From the NCBI GenBank assembly GCA_009861545.1, contig VXME01000092.1, positions 1 to 64,000 of the forward strand: DNA of 64,000 bases. The letters run 5' to 3'. The translations under genes were made by a program, and so were the position numbers. Below the pieces are notes generated by a model. That model worked only from the letters and a program-made list of their open reading frames with translations, did not search any database and had not been told where the DNA came from. The stretch is from Acidobacteriota bacterium (lineage in GTDB: Bacteria > Acidobacteriota > Vicinamibacteria > Vicinamibacterales > UBA8438). Positions 26,729-36,046 of the stretch are shown here, piece by piece (positions within the stretch are counted from its first letter, which is position 1; each line of letters opens with the position of its first letter).

Positions 26729-27688
26729 TCACCGACCCTGCCCCCGACGACCACCGTCTCCGCCACGCGGCGGCGTGACGCGATGCAGACGCGGATCGAC
26801 GGGCACGGACCTGTCGCCGTCGAGGTGCTCCAGAGTCGCCATGACGCGGCCGAGGACATAGGCCGCCGCGGCGGTGAGCATGAACAGCAGGGAGACGGCG
26901 ACCTCGTCGGCCGGACGAAGCTCGACGTAACGGTGCACGAGGAGTGCGGGCGCCACCATGACGGTGCAGGTAAGGCCCCGGACGCCGGACCGGCTTCGGT
27001 TGTCCGTGGCGTCGAACCAGCCGCCGGCCAGGTCACCGCCGATGGAGAGCGCCAGGGCCAGCCCGCCGGCGGCCAGCCCGTTCAGGATGGCCAGGCCCCA
27101 GGCCAGGTCGAGGAACTGCCGGAGCGCGATTGCGACGAGTACGCCGGTTGCCATCGCAATTGCGTATGGCTGCGCCCTGAGAGCCCGCCGGGGCTTCCCC
27201 GGTCCATGGCCACCGTACGGCGGGACCACGCGATGCAGGCGCGGACCGGCCGCGCCGACGTTGCCGTCGGAAGGCGCCCAGGTCGCCGTGATGCCGCTCA
27301 GCGTGCAGGCAGCAGACCCGGTGCACGCGAACAGCAGGCTGAGCGCGGACCCGTCCCCCCGGTCGAGCAGCTCGATCCCGAGGGCGTCCTCGATGAAGAC
27401 CGCGGGCGCCGCGACAGCGCAGGCGAGAACGATGCCGACGTCGAGCCGACGGTGGCGCCCTGTCTCCATCAGGCCGGCGAATCTGCCGTCGCGCAGGCAG
27501 ATGGAAGTCGCCAGCGCGAGCGCGCCCGCGGCGAGGCCGTCCAGGACAGCCAGTCCCCAGGCCACGCCGTAGAACTGTCCGTATCCCACGGCGACGAGAA
27601 CACCGCTGCCGACGCCGATGCCGATCGAACGCGGCGTCAACAACCGCACCGCGGGCACGAGGCCGCCCTGGTGCTCGAGAAGGCTCAT
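26729..27688 (-). CDS. Integral membrane protein with internal duplication
   Basis: A 319-residue protein made of two homologous halves. GVLVAVGYGQFYGVAWGLAV is echoed by GVLVAIALRQFLDLAWGLAI, each followed by a glycine-alanine helix and ending with GPRLHRVVPP and DPRLHRVTPP. Each half has about four hydrophobic segments. I do not recognise the family; inverted or direct halves of this kind are common in small transporters. It starts behind GGAGGAG, and its ATG overlaps the stop of a 51-residue frame upstream (ATGA). The C-terminus is Arg/Gly-rich. Confidence 0.6.
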   Translation of the reverse strand: MSLLEHQGGLVPAVRLLTPRSIGIGVGSGVLVAVGYGQFYGVAWGLAVLDGLAAGALALATSICLRDGRFAGLMETGRHRRLDVGIVLACAVAAPAVFIEDALGIELLDRGDGSALSLLFACTGSAACTLSGITATWAPSDGNVGAAGPRLHRVVPPYGGHGPGKPRRALRAQPYAIAMATGVLVAIALRQFLDLAWGLAILNGLAAGGLALALSIGGDLAGGWFDATDNRSRSGVRGLTCTVMVAPALLVHRYVELRPADEVAVSLLFMLTAAAAYVLGRVMATLEHLDGDRSVPVDPRLHRVTPPRGGDGGRRGQGR

Positions 27689-27840
27689 GTCTCCTCCTCC
27701 GGGCGCGCGGCGGCGAAGAGGTCTCTCCGCAGGTCCAGCTTGACGCTGACCATGCGCACCGCAGGATGATCGAGCTCGATGGGCTGCGCCTCGCCGAAAC
27801 GCTGGAAGTTGCGTACTGCAAGGTAGTGCAGCAGCCTCAT
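27685..27840 (-). CDS. 51-residue ORF resembling the N-terminus of an OLD/AAA-type ATPase
   Basis: The frame begins MRLLHYLAVRNFQRFGEAQP followed by IELDHPAV, which matches the first strand region of OLD-family/RecF-like ATPases just before their Walker A. The sequence then diverges (RMVSVKLDLRRDLF) and stops, with no P-loop. Its stop overlaps the ATG of the duplicated membrane protein. It may be the stump of a deleted ATPase gene that survives because it couples translation to the next gene, or a short leader peptide. Confidence 0.4.
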   Translation of the reverse strand: MRLLHYLAVRNFQRFGEAQPIELDHPAVRMVSVKLDLRRDLFAAARPEEET

Positions 27841-27898
27841 GCGGCAGGCCCTCCGCCGCGGGCGACCAGGAGATCCCCGGCGTCATCCACCGTGCCGC

Positions 27899-29899
27899 TC
27901 ACTTGTCGAACAGGCTGCGGTTGGCCTCCGCCCGTGCCGCGACTCCCGCGAGGTGCTCGTCGAGCAGGTAGCCTTCGGCCACCAGCGCCTCGGCGGCGCG
28001 CATGATCCGCGCGCGGTACTCCGCGAAGCTGCCGTAGCGCTCCTCGACCGACAGGCGCGGATCGCCGGACGCCTCGCGGTCGGCCTTCGTCCGGGGAAAC
28101 GCGATGTAGCCGCCGGCGAGTCCGAGCGGCGCGTCGGGGACGCCGATTGCCGGATTCCGCAGGTTCCAGCCGGTGTAGGTGGCGACGGGGACCACGACGG
28201 CCGGCATGCGCAGCGCGCCGATCTCGTTGTTGTCGTCGTCGAGGACCGGCACGCCGACGCCGTAGCGCTTGCCTGTCCTGACCGGCGGGTGGTTGTCGAT
28301 ACGCCGTTCCGTCGCGAAATCCTCGCCGTAGTCGAGGAAGTCGGGCTGCTGAATCGCCGTCGGGTACCGGACGCCGGGGAGCGCCTTCCAGCCCGCCTCT
28401 TCCGCCCTCCAGCCAACGAGGGTGCCGTCCGCAATGCGCGGGTGCATGCTCGGCGGCGGAGGCACGCCGTCCGTGACCCAGCGGTCCATCGCCAGGAACA
28501 GCGCCTCGAGAAACGGCTGGTAGACGTTCGGATTCGGCGGCAACTGCCCGCGGTTGGACGGTTCGGTGGCCCGGCCGTGCTGGGAACCGCCGAAGACGTA
28601 GACACGCACGTCATCCGGGATCGCGCTGTCGCGCCGCCCGGTCGGATCCGTCACCACCAGCGAGGCGCTCCGGTGCCAGTACTCGGAGCTGGTATCGAGA
28701 TGCATCACCCTCGGCGCGGTGCCGCTCGCGCGGGCCCGGCGCAGCAGGCTGTCGGTCCGACCGGTGAACGGGTCGGTCTCGTCGCCGTAGGTGAAGGGAA
28801 AGACGTCGACCGGGTAGAGGTGGCCGCTGTGCTCGGTGGCGGTCCGCGTCGGCGACGCGAAGCGATGGTTGAAGAAGCCCTGGCCCCCGCCGGCGACCAG
28901 CGGCATCACGCCGTCGAATACGATACGTCCCTGCTCGTCCGCGTTGAACTCTTCGTACAGGAACGTCCGTAGCGCCCGCCCGCTCTGCGAGCGACCCTCG
29001 CCGATGACGCGCTGCGCCAGGGGCCGGCCGCGGACGTCGCGCAGCGGGTTCATCGACGAATCGTCGTGGCGCAGGAACGACACGAAGTCGCGGATCGCCG
29101 CAAACCCGGCGCCCTGTACGACGGAGCCGAACGCTTCGTAGGTCAGCTCGTAGATCACGCCGGGCTCGAAGCCGCCATCGAGCCGGATGTCTCCCTCGAT
29201 GAGACCGCTGCTTTCCTCGCGCGCTCGCCTGGTGAGGAAGAACTCCCACCGGTCGCGAGGGATGAGCTCGGGTGCGTCACGCTCGCGAAGCCGCCTGGTC
29301 AGGGTCGCCCGCGGGAGCGCGCTGGCAACCGGCTCGAAAGCGAGCTGCCGCCGGTCCGACACCGCGAGGCGATCCGTGGCCACGTCGCTGATCATCTCCG
29401 CGCGGACGGTCCCGGTGACCGGCACGTAGTCCTCGTCCAGCGCAACGGGGGCCGCAAGACGCAGCAGCGACGGGTCGGGCGGGACCTGGGCGATCCAGCC
29501 GCTCCAGACCGTCACGTAGCCGTGCCGCAGGAAGAACGGCTGCATGCCCCACCGCCGGCGCCCCCGGTTGTTGACGTCGTAGAGCACGGTGGGCTGCGCC
29601 AGCGAGCGGTCCAAAGGTGCGATGATCTCGAAGTCCCCGTAGAATTCCACCCGTCCCTCGCCGTTGTCCGCGGCGAGGCCCAGATCGACGACCGCCCGGT
29701 TCGCCTCGTGCTCCGGGTCGAGCGCGTACACGACACGCCCGCGGATCCGCTCGTAGCGCCCCACCTTGTCCGGCACGTCGTCCGCGAACGGCTCGCGGGA
29801 GGTGATCGTCACCTGAATCACCTCCGCGCCGGCGGGCGCCGACGGCGTGAGGATGCACAGAACCAGCGACACTGCGGAGAATCCTGTCCTGACTCCCAT
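27899..29899 (-). CDS. Secreted alpha/beta-hydrolase domain protein
   Basis: A 666-residue protein with signal peptide ending near SAPAGAEV. The start at 29899 follows GAGGGG; the frame extends 14 codons further upstream. The long beta-rich N-terminal half (VTITSREPFADD, LYDVNNRGRRRWGM) and the later GEGRSQSGRALRTFLYEEFN with a G-x-S-x-S-G nucleophile loop fit the large alpha/beta-hydrolase-domain family found next to acidobacterial secreted proteins. A serine hydrolase activity is inferred; the substrate is unknown. Confidence 0.75.
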   Translation of the reverse strand: MGVRTGFSAVSLVLCILTPSAPAGAEVIQVTITSREPFADDVPDKVGRYERIRGRVVYALDPEHEANRAVVDLGLAADNGEGRVEFYGDFEIIAPLDRSLAQPTVLYDVNNRGRRRWGMQPFFLRHGYVTVWSGWIAQVPPDPSLLRLAAPVALDEDYVPVTGTVRAEMISDVATDRLAVSDRRQLAFEPVASALPRATLTRRLRERDAPELIPRDRWEFFLTRRAREESSGLIEGDIRLDGGFEPGVIYELTYEAFGSVVQGAGFAAIRDFVSFLRHDDSSMNPLRDVRGRPLAQRVIGEGRSQSGRALRTFLYEEFNADEQGRIVFDGVMPLVAGGGQGFFNHRFASPTRTATEHSGHLYPVDVFPFTYGDETDPFTGRTDSLLRRARASGTAPRVMHLDTSSEYWHRSASLVVTDPTGRRDSAIPDDVRVYVFGGSQHGRATEPSNRGQLPPNPNVYQPFLEALFLAMDRWVTDGVPPPPSMHPRIADGTLVGWRAEEAGWKALPGVRYPTAIQQPDFLDYGEDFATERRIDNHPPVRTGKRYGVGVPVLDDDNNEIGALRMPAVVVPVATYTGWNLRNPAIGVPDAPLGLAGGYIAFPRTKADREASGDPRLSVEERYGSFAEYRARIMRAAEALVAEGYLLDEHLAGVAARAEANRSLFDK

Positions 29900-30106
29900 C
29901 ACTTCATTCCCCTCGGACCGCGCTTCGGACACCACCGTCACCGCCCGCGTCGGAGTCTTCCGAATCCTCCCCCGCGGTGGTCACCGCTCCCTGCCGTCCG
30001 CCTGCTCCCTCGCCGCCTGCTCTCCGACAAACGAACGGCGCGACGCGCCCGTCCGGAAACGTCCGAACGGCGCGCCGCGCCGGTAGTTGCAATCCGCGCC
30101 GGTAAT

Positions 30107-32269
30107 CTACCTGGCCAGCGGATCCGGCCGGAGCTGGAACTGCACCACCTTGCTGGGCGTCCCCTTGCCGGTCTCGGTGTGGAACGGCGCCCGCGTGCCG
30201 TAGGTCGCCCACAGTCCGCGGCCCTTCCAGCCGGCGTCCGGGTCGTCGATCCGGCCGTCGAGCCACTTCGTGTAGAAGCCGAGCGGATACGGCACCCGGA
30301 TGATCACCCACTCGCCGTCCTTCAGGGCGAGAAGCCCCTCGGAGGCGTTGCCGGTGTTGATCGGGATGTTGTCGCCGAGGCCGAACGTGTCGAACTGGTC
30401 GACCCAGGTGTAGTAGCTGCCCTCGGCACTGCCGGAATCGTCGACGCCCTTGAACTTCGGCAGCGGCTCCTCGTAGAGCGTCCAGCCCTCGGGGCAGTGC
30501 TGGCCGGTCGCGTCGGGCCCGTTCAGCGGCCCGGTGCACTTGCTGCGGTCGAAGCTGGCCATGTGCCCGCTGGCCAGCGGGGTCCAGACCACGCCGTTGC
30601 GGTCGATGTCCATGCCGCGCGGCGAGTAGCCCTGCACCTCGGCGCCGGGGTTCTCCCACGGCACCTCGAACACCTCGGTCAGCGCCGTGTTGGACGGATC
30701 GTCGCCCGGATCGAGACGCAGCACCGAGCCCGGGAAGCCGAGCGACGAGCCCCAGATGGTTCCGTCGACCGGGTTGTAGGCCACGCCGTAGAAGCCGGTG
30801 GTCACCCGGCGATCCTTCGTGGGATCGATGGGCTCGTTCGGCTCGGTGAACTCGTCGCGCTGGCCGTTGCCGTTGGTGTCGAGCACCAGGGCGGTCCAGC
30901 CCTGCGAGGCCTCCTCGTCACCGGTCTCGAGGAACATCTTCGTGTCCAGCCAGCCGATGACCGGCCCGCCGCCGCTGGTCCAGAGGGTGTCGTTCTCGTC
31001 CTCGGCGAAGATCAGGTGGTGCGTGCTGTAGCAGGTGCCGACCAGGGTCATCTCCTCGGTCGCCGGATCCCAGACGGCCAGGTGCCGGTTGGCCCGGGCG
31101 TTGGGGAAGGCCTGCGCCGACGGGTGATCGGAGCCTTCGAGGCACATGTCCGGGTTCTGCGGCCCGCGCACGCGCGAGGTCAGCCAGACGCGGCCGTCCG
31201 CGTCGAGCATCGGGTTGTGAACGTTGGTCTGGCTGTTCCAGATCGCCTCGTCCCCCCAATAGGGCGACGACGCCATCGGCGGTCCGGCCGCCAACGGGGT
31301 GTCCGGATCGCGCACCGGCACCGGAATCTCGCTCGAGGCGTTGGCCACCGGGTCGAGCACCGGCACGTAGTCCGCGCTCGCCTCCAGGGCGCCGTAGATC
31401 GGGCCGTAGGCGTTGACGGTGGGATCGCGCTTGTCGGTCGAGATCTCGTCGTGGAGGTAGGCCTTCTCGTCGGCCCAGTCCCACTGCGACACGACGATGT
31501 TGCGCTCGACGCCCTGCGGCCGGCGCGGCGCCTCGGGCAGCTCGCCGGCCATGATCCGGTCGGTCCAGTCGGCGAACATCTCCAGCGCCGCCTGCCGCCC
31601 CATCCGGTTCAGCCCGTTCGACATCGAGCCGCCGGCCTGCCCGGACTGGATGCGCCGGTCCCAGGCCGCGACCATCGAGTCGAACTCGCCGAGTTCCGGC
31701 GGCACCTCGCGGGTCGCCAGGTTGCCGAGCGAGTGGCAGGCGGTGCAGCCGCCGGACTTGACGGTGCGCATCCACTCCGCCTGGCTGCGCATGTTCGGCG
31801 AGATGCCGTTGCCGTCCGGACCCGTGCCGGGGAACTGATCGCGGTCGGGAACCTCGATCAGCGACAGCCAGTGGCCTGCCGGGTAGTACTGCGCCGCGGC
31901 CGCTTCGTCCGGCGCGACGACGGCGGTCAGATTCAGGGTCGAGCCGGGAGGCGTCCGGACCTTCTCCGAGTCGACCAGGCCGTAGCCGCGGACCCACACG
32001 TCGTAAGTCGCATCCGGCAGGTCGGGAATCAGGTAGCGGCCGTCGTCGTCGGTGACGACGATCCGATTGAACCGCGTCGGCAGATCGGTGGTCTCGGCAA
32101 TCACCCAGACGCCCGCCTCGGGGCCGTCGGGGCCGGTCACCACGCCGCCGATGTCGTCGCCGTCCACCGCCACCGCCTGCCATGCGCCGGCGCTGCCGGC
32201 CGACAGGGCCACGACGACGGCGCCGATCACCGCCGCGATACCGGCTCGATAGAGCATGTCACTACGCAT
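30107..32269 (-). CDS. Carboxypeptidase-regulatory-like/cytochrome c propeller protein
   Basis: A 720-residue secreted protein. After the signal peptide comes a carboxypeptidase regulatory-like beta-sandwich (VVTGPDGPEAGVWVIAETTD to GRYLIPDLPDATYDVWVRGY), and then one haem site CTACH with surrounding helices. A long C-terminal propeller-like region follows with repeated strands (HLAVWDPATEEM, GVAYNPVDGTIWGSS, GMDIDRNGVVWTPLASGHMASF). This combination resembles virginiamycin-B-lyase-type propellers fused to a haem domain. It is likely periplasmic; the reaction is unknown. The ATG at 32269 has GGCGACGAG just upstream. Confidence 0.75.
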   Translation of the reverse strand: MRSDMLYRAGIAAVIGAVVVALSAGSAGAWQAVAVDGDDIGGVVTGPDGPEAGVWVIAETTDLPTRFNRIVVTDDDGRYLIPDLPDATYDVWVRGYGLVDSEKVRTPPGSTLNLTAVVAPDEAAAAQYYPAGHWLSLIEVPDRDQFPGTGPDGNGISPNMRSQAEWMRTVKSGGCTACHSLGNLATREVPPELGEFDSMVAAWDRRIQSGQAGGSMSNGLNRMGRQAALEMFADWTDRIMAGELPEAPRRPQGVERNIVVSQWDWADEKAYLHDEISTDKRDPTVNAYGPIYGALEASADYVPVLDPVANASSEIPVPVRDPDTPLAAGPPMASSPYWGDEAIWNSQTNVHNPMLDADGRVWLTSRVRGPQNPDMCLEGSDHPSAQAFPNARANRHLAVWDPATEEMTLVGTCYSTHHLIFAEDENDTLWTSGGGPVIGWLDTKMFLETGDEEASQGWTALVLDTNGNGQRDEFTEPNEPIDPTKDRRVTTGFYGVAYNPVDGTIWGSSLGFPGSVLRLDPGDDPSNTALTEVFEVPWENPGAEVQGYSPRGMDIDRNGVVWTPLASGHMASFDRSKCTGPLNGPDATGQHCPEGWTLYEEPLPKFKGVDDSGSAEGSYYTWVDQFDTFGLGDNIPINTGNASEGLLALKDGEWVIIRVPYPLGFYTKWLDGRIDDPDAGWKGRGLWATYGTRAPFHTETGKGTPSKVVQFQLRPDPLAR

Positions 32270-32398
32270 CTCGTCGCCTCCAGTCAGCGCTCTTGCACAC
32301 CCGTGTCCACCGGGCCGGCCGGTGTCCGACCAGGCCCGGCTGGATCGCCCTCGAACAGCCGACAGTAGCATCTTTTGCGATGCGGTGCGCCTTGCGCG

Positions 32399-33064
32399 CT
32401 ATCGCCGCGGCGCGGCGCCTCCCAACTGATCCACGTGCACGCGCGCCACCATGTGCATGTATCCACCGGCCGGTGCGTACCGCTCGTCGGCGGCCGCCTC
32501 CAGGTGCACGCGCGCGTCGGCGTCGTTGCCGAGCGCTTCGTGATACAGCCCCACGTACAGATGCGCGAAGAACAGTCCCGACGCGCGCCCGCGTGCCGCG
32601 GCGCGTTCACCCGCGGCTATCACCTCCTCCGGCGTCAGCTCCCGCCGGAACATCTCGTAGATCTCGCGCATCGGGGCGCGAGAGTCGGGCCCGACCGGCA
32701 GCAGCGCCTCGAACGCCGCGGCGGGCGAATCGGCGCGCGCCACGCACAGGAAGTGCCAGGCCGCGTTTTCGACGTCGTTCGGATTGACCAGGCGGTGCGA
32801 CTCGAACTGCTCCCGGCAGTCCTGGTAGCGGCCGACGTAGTAGAGGGCGATCCCGCGCTGCCAGAGCTGCGGGGCGGCGCGCGGCACCAGCGCGGCCACC
32901 TCGTCGAACCCGGTCGCCGCCGCGGCCAGGCGCCCGGCGGCGAAGTCGCCGACGGCGCGGTCGAGCACCGCGCGCGGGTTCTGCGCCGCCGCCCCGGCGC
33001 AGGCCAGCCCAATCAGCACCACGGCGGTGCACGCTCCCCGGACCCCGAATCTTCTTGTCTTCAC
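32399..33064 (-). CDS. Secreted TPR-like protein
   Basis: A 221-residue, alanine-rich helical protein with signal peptide MKTRRFGVRGACTAVVLIGL. Helix pairs such as LDRAVGDFAAGRLAAAATGF, LWQRGIALYYVGRYQDCREQ and FFAHLYVGLYHEALGNDADA fit tetratricopeptide repeats, in an arrangement like NlpI. It probably scaffolds periplasmic or envelope proteins. It stands 129 bases upstream of the carboxypeptidase-regulatory-like gene on the same strand and is divergent from the lectin-like gene. Confidence 0.75.
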   Translation of the reverse strand: MKTRRFGVRGACTAVVLIGLACAGAAAQNPRAVLDRAVGDFAAGRLAAAATGFDEVAALVPRAAPQLWQRGIALYYVGRYQDCREQFESHRLVNPNDVENAAWHFLCVARADSPAAAFEALLPVGPDSRAPMREIYEMFRRELTPEEVIAAGERAAARGRASGLFFAHLYVGLYHEALGNDADARVHLEAAADERYAPAGGYMHMVARVHVDQLGGAAPRR

Positions 33065-33187
33065 GAGTCCTATACTACGCCGTCGTCGTGATCCCTACGC
33101 AACCTTGCTATACACTCGCGTTGCCATTGTGAAGTCCCGCGTCGAAGAGATGCACGAGGCATCCGGTGACGGGACGAGGAGGGAAAG

Positions 33188-33829
33188 ATGACACGCACAC
33201 GTTCGTTCGGAATCGCCCTGCTGCTGGCGATGGTCATGGCCGCGCCGGCCGCGACGCAGTCCAACAGCATGAGCTTCTTCATCACGAGCGCCGGGCCCGG
33301 CGACGGCGCCAACCTGGGCGGGCTCGAAGGCGCCGACGCGCACTGCTCCATGCTGGCCGAGACGGCCGGGGTCGGCGGCAAGACCTGGCGCGCCTACCTC
33401 AGCACCACCGGCACGACCGGCGTCAACGCCAGCGACCGCATCGGCAGCGGCCCCTGGTACAACGCCGATGGCGTCGAGATCGCCTCGAGCGTCGCCAACC
33501 TGCTGGGCGACAACAACCTGACCAAGCAGACCCAGTTGAACGAGAAGGGCGAGATCGTCAACGGCCGCGGCGACGATCCCAACATGCACGACATCCTGAC
33601 CGGGACGCAGCTCGACGGCACGGCGTGGGAGGGTGAGGGCGACACCACCTGCAGCAACTGGACGAGCAACGCCGCGGACGGCAGCGCGCTCGTCGGCCAC
33701 CACGACCGGACCGGCGGCGGCGCCAACCCGAGCCACTGGAGCACCGCGCACGGCTCGCGCGGCTGCGGGCAGGCCAACCTGCAGGCGACCGGCGGCAACG
33801 GCTTCTACTACTGCTTCGCCATCGACTAG
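33188..33829 (+). CDS. Secreted C-type-lectin-fold protein
   Basis: A 213-residue protein with a signal peptide ending AAPAATQ. SFFITSAGPGDGANLGGLEGADAHCSMLAE, TWRAYLSTTG, DRIGSGPWYN and the C-terminal CSNWTSN to FYYCFAID match a bacterial family with an endostatin/C-type-lectin fold. The four cysteines are placed to form disulphides. It is likely an extracellular binding protein. It starts at 33188 behind a GGAGGGAAAG ribosome site. Confidence 0.7.
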   Translation: MTRTRSFGIALLLAMVMAAPAATQSNSMSFFITSAGPGDGANLGGLEGADAHCSMLAETAGVGGKTWRAYLSTTGTTGVNASDRIGSGPWYNADGVEIASSVANLLGDNNLTKQTQLNEKGEIVNGRGDDPNMHDILTGTQLDGTAWEGEGDTTCSNWTSNAADGSALVGHHDRTGGGANPSHWSTAHGSRGCGQANLQATGGNGFYYCFAID

Positions 33830-33870
33830 GCGCGACCCTGCCGGTCGCGGCCCGACCTGCGGGTTGGGGT

Positions 33871-33894
33871 GGAGTTTCGCTGGCGCGAAACTCC
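33871..33894 (+). terminator. Ten-base-stem hairpin after the lectin-like gene
   Basis: GGAGTTTCGC and GCGAAACTCC form a perfect stem around TGGC, 41 bases after the stop codon. No T-run follows, so termination without Rho would be weak; a role in mRNA 3' protection is also possible. Confidence 0.5.
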
Positions 33895-33918
33895 TGCGAT
33901 GCGGGATTCGAGGACGTG

Positions 33919-34036
33919 GGCTCGCCGTCCCGGCAATTCCGGGGCGGCGGGCCCTTTTCGCGTACCGTCCTGTGTGCGGAGGAGCAGACCTGGCTCGCGC
34001 ACCCGGCAAGTCCGGGGCGGCGGGCCCTCTTCGTGT
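33919..34036. repeat. Two imperfect 45-base direct repeats
   Basis: Copies at 33919-33963 and 33992-34036 share GGCTCGC, CCCGGCAA and TCCGGGGCGGCGGGCCCT with a handful of substitutions. They lie between the lectin-like and octahaem genes. No coding function is apparent. Confidence 0.65.
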
Positions 34037-34064
34037 GCGGACGAGGGTCCCCTCGCCACGCCGA

Positions 34065-34070
34065 TATAAT
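34065..34070 (+). promoter_or_regulatory. Predicted -10 element upstream of the octahaem cytochrome
   Basis: A perfect TATAAT stands out in GC-rich sequence 15 bases before the start codon at 34085. No good -35 is seen. If used, the leader would be very short. Confidence 0.35.
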
Positions 34071-34084
34071 CAGAAGGCACCTGC

Positions 34085-36040
34085 ATGATGCAGCTTTCTA
34101 CGTCCTCCCGCTCCCGGCACGGGACGTTCGTTCCGGCCGCCGCACTGATCGCCGGTGCGGCCGTCCTCGGCATGGCCGCGGCGGTCTCGCTCGAACCCAT
34201 CGTTCCGGAAGCCGCGGTGGAGAATCGCCCCATCGCGGTCACCGAGGACCGCTACGTCTCGTCCGAGACCTGCCGGGCCTGCCACCCCTCGCAGTACCAG
34301 ACGTGGCATGGATCGTTCCACCGGACGATGACGCAGGTCGCCACCCCCGAATCCGTGCGCGCCGACTTCGACGGCGTCGCGGTGGACGCGGGACCCGGCC
34401 GCCCCATGCGGCTCGAGCGCCGCGGCGACGAGTTCTGGGCCGAGTTCGACGACCCCGGCTGGGAGGGCGACCCGCGCGACCGACCGCGCATCACCCGGCA
34501 GGTGGTGATGATCACCGGCTCGCACCACCAGAACATCTACTGGTACTCGACCGGGCACGAGCGGGCGCTCAACGTCCTGCCCGCCGTCTACCTGCTCGAC
34601 GACGAGCGCTGGACTCCCCGCAACGCGGTGGTCCTGGCGCCGCCCGGACAGGGCGTGGCGATGCTCGACGGGCACTGGAACGCCGTCTGCATCGACTGCC
34701 ACACGACGCACGGCAAGACCCGCTTCGATACCCCGTTCCGCTCCGAGCCGATCCGCAATCAGTCGGTCGACACCACCGTCGCCGAGCTCGGCATCGCCTG
34801 CGAAGCGTGTCACGGACCGGCCGCCGCGCACGTCGCCGCCAACCGGAACCCGTTGCGCCGCTACGCGCTCCACGCCGGCGGCGCGTCCGATCCGACCATC
34901 GTCGAACCGACGCGCCTCGACCCGCGGCGCTCGTCGCAGGTCTGCGGCCAGTGCCACAGCATCTGGGAGTTTCCCGACCCGACGGCCGAGCGCGCGGCCA
35001 GCGCCGCCGGCCTGCCGTTCCGGCCCGGCGACGAGCTGCGGGAGACCCGCTTCGTCGCCCAGCCGCGGGTGAACGGCCGTTCACCGGCCATGCGGAACCT
35101 GATCGCCGCGGACCCCGACTTCGTGCGCGGATCGTTCTGGGCCGACGGACTCGTCCGCGTCTCGGGCCGGGAGTACAACGGCCTCATCGACTCGCCCTGC
35201 TTCACCGATGCCGCCGCGCCGGAACGCACGCTCTCCTGCTTCTCGTGCCACACCATGCACAAGACGCCGGAGGACCCGCGGACGATCGCCGAGTGGGCGG
35301 ACACCCACCAGGTCTCCGCCGGCATGGGCGGCGACGCGGCGTGCACGCAGTGCCACGACGGGATCGCCGCGGACGTGGCCGCCCATACGCACCACGCGCC
35401 GGAATCGGCCGGCAGCCGCTGCTACAACTGTCACATGCCGTACACCTCGTACGGCCTGCTGCGCGCCATCCGGAGCCACACGGTCACCAGCCCGACGGTG
35501 CGCGAGAGCGTCGAGATCGGCAGGCCGAACGCCTGCAACCTGTGCCACCTGGATCGCACCCTCGCGTGGTCGGCCGACCAACTGCGCGACTGGTACGGTC
35601 AGTCGCCCCCCGACCTTCGTGGCGAGGAACGTTCGGTGGCCGCGTCCGTCCTCTGGCTGCTCGCCGGCGATGCCGGCCAGCGCGCCCTCACCGCCTGGAG
35701 CTACGGCCGGGAGCCGGCGCAGGAAGCCTCGGGGACGAGCTGGATGGTGCCCTACCTCGGCGAGCTTCTCGGAGACCCCTACGACGCGGTCCGCTTCATC
35801 GCCGCCCGGTCGCTGCGCACGATTTCCGGCTTCGAGACGCTGCAGTACGATTTCACCGGCAGTCGGGACGCACGGATCGAGGCGGCCGTCGGCGCACTCC
35901 GGGCGTGGCGCAACAGCCCGCGCGCACGGACGCGACGCGATCCCGAGCTGCTCTTCGGCGTCGACGGCACGCTCGACACCGCGGCGATGCGGCGCCTCTT
36001 CGACCGGCGCGACACGCGGCCGCTCTTCCTGCGGGAGTAG
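34085..36040 (+). CDS. Octahaem c-type cytochrome with C-terminal helical repeats
   Basis: A 651-residue protein with an N-terminal membrane anchor or signal segment and eight haem-binding motifs in order: CRACH, CIDCH, CEACH, CGQCH, CFSCH, CTQCH, CYNCH and CNLCH. The first, CRACHPSQYQTWHGS, is the usual opening of multihaem proteins of the c554/octahaem-reductase type. The last 150 residues carry alpha-helical pairs (VAASVLWLLAGDAGQRALTA, YDAVRFIAARSLRTISG) resembling HEAT repeats. It should carry or use electrons in the periplasm, for example on a nitrogen or sulphur oxide. The four-helix membrane gene follows 6 bases downstream and could be a partner. Confidence 0.85.
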   Translation: MMQLSTSSRSRHGTFVPAAALIAGAAVLGMAAAVSLEPIVPEAAVENRPIAVTEDRYVSSETCRACHPSQYQTWHGSFHRTMTQVATPESVRADFDGVAVDAGPGRPMRLERRGDEFWAEFDDPGWEGDPRDRPRITRQVVMITGSHHQNIYWYSTGHERALNVLPAVYLLDDERWTPRNAVVLAPPGQGVAMLDGHWNAVCIDCHTTHGKTRFDTPFRSEPIRNQSVDTTVAELGIACEACHGPAAAHVAANRNPLRRYALHAGGASDPTIVEPTRLDPRRSSQVCGQCHSIWEFPDPTAERAASAAGLPFRPGDELRETRFVAQPRVNGRSPAMRNLIAADPDFVRGSFWADGLVRVSGREYNGLIDSPCFTDAAAPERTLSCFSCHTMHKTPEDPRTIAEWADTHQVSAGMGGDAACTQCHDGIAADVAAHTHHAPESAGSRCYNCHMPYTSYGLLRAIRSHTVTSPTVRESVEIGRPNACNLCHLDRTLAWSADQLRDWYGQSPPDLRGEERSVAASVLWLLAGDAGQRALTAWSYGREPAQEASGTSWMVPYLGELLGDPYDAVRFIAARSLRTISGFETLQYDFTGSRDARIEAAVGALRAWRNSPRARTRRDPELLFGVDGTLDTAAMRRLFDRRDTRPLFLRE

Positions 36041-36046
36041 CGGTCC

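Noticed and set aside
29066-32368. An 1100-codon plus-strand ORF
   Set aside because: It runs antisense through two recognised secreted protein genes and has shadow composition rich in Arg, His and Val.
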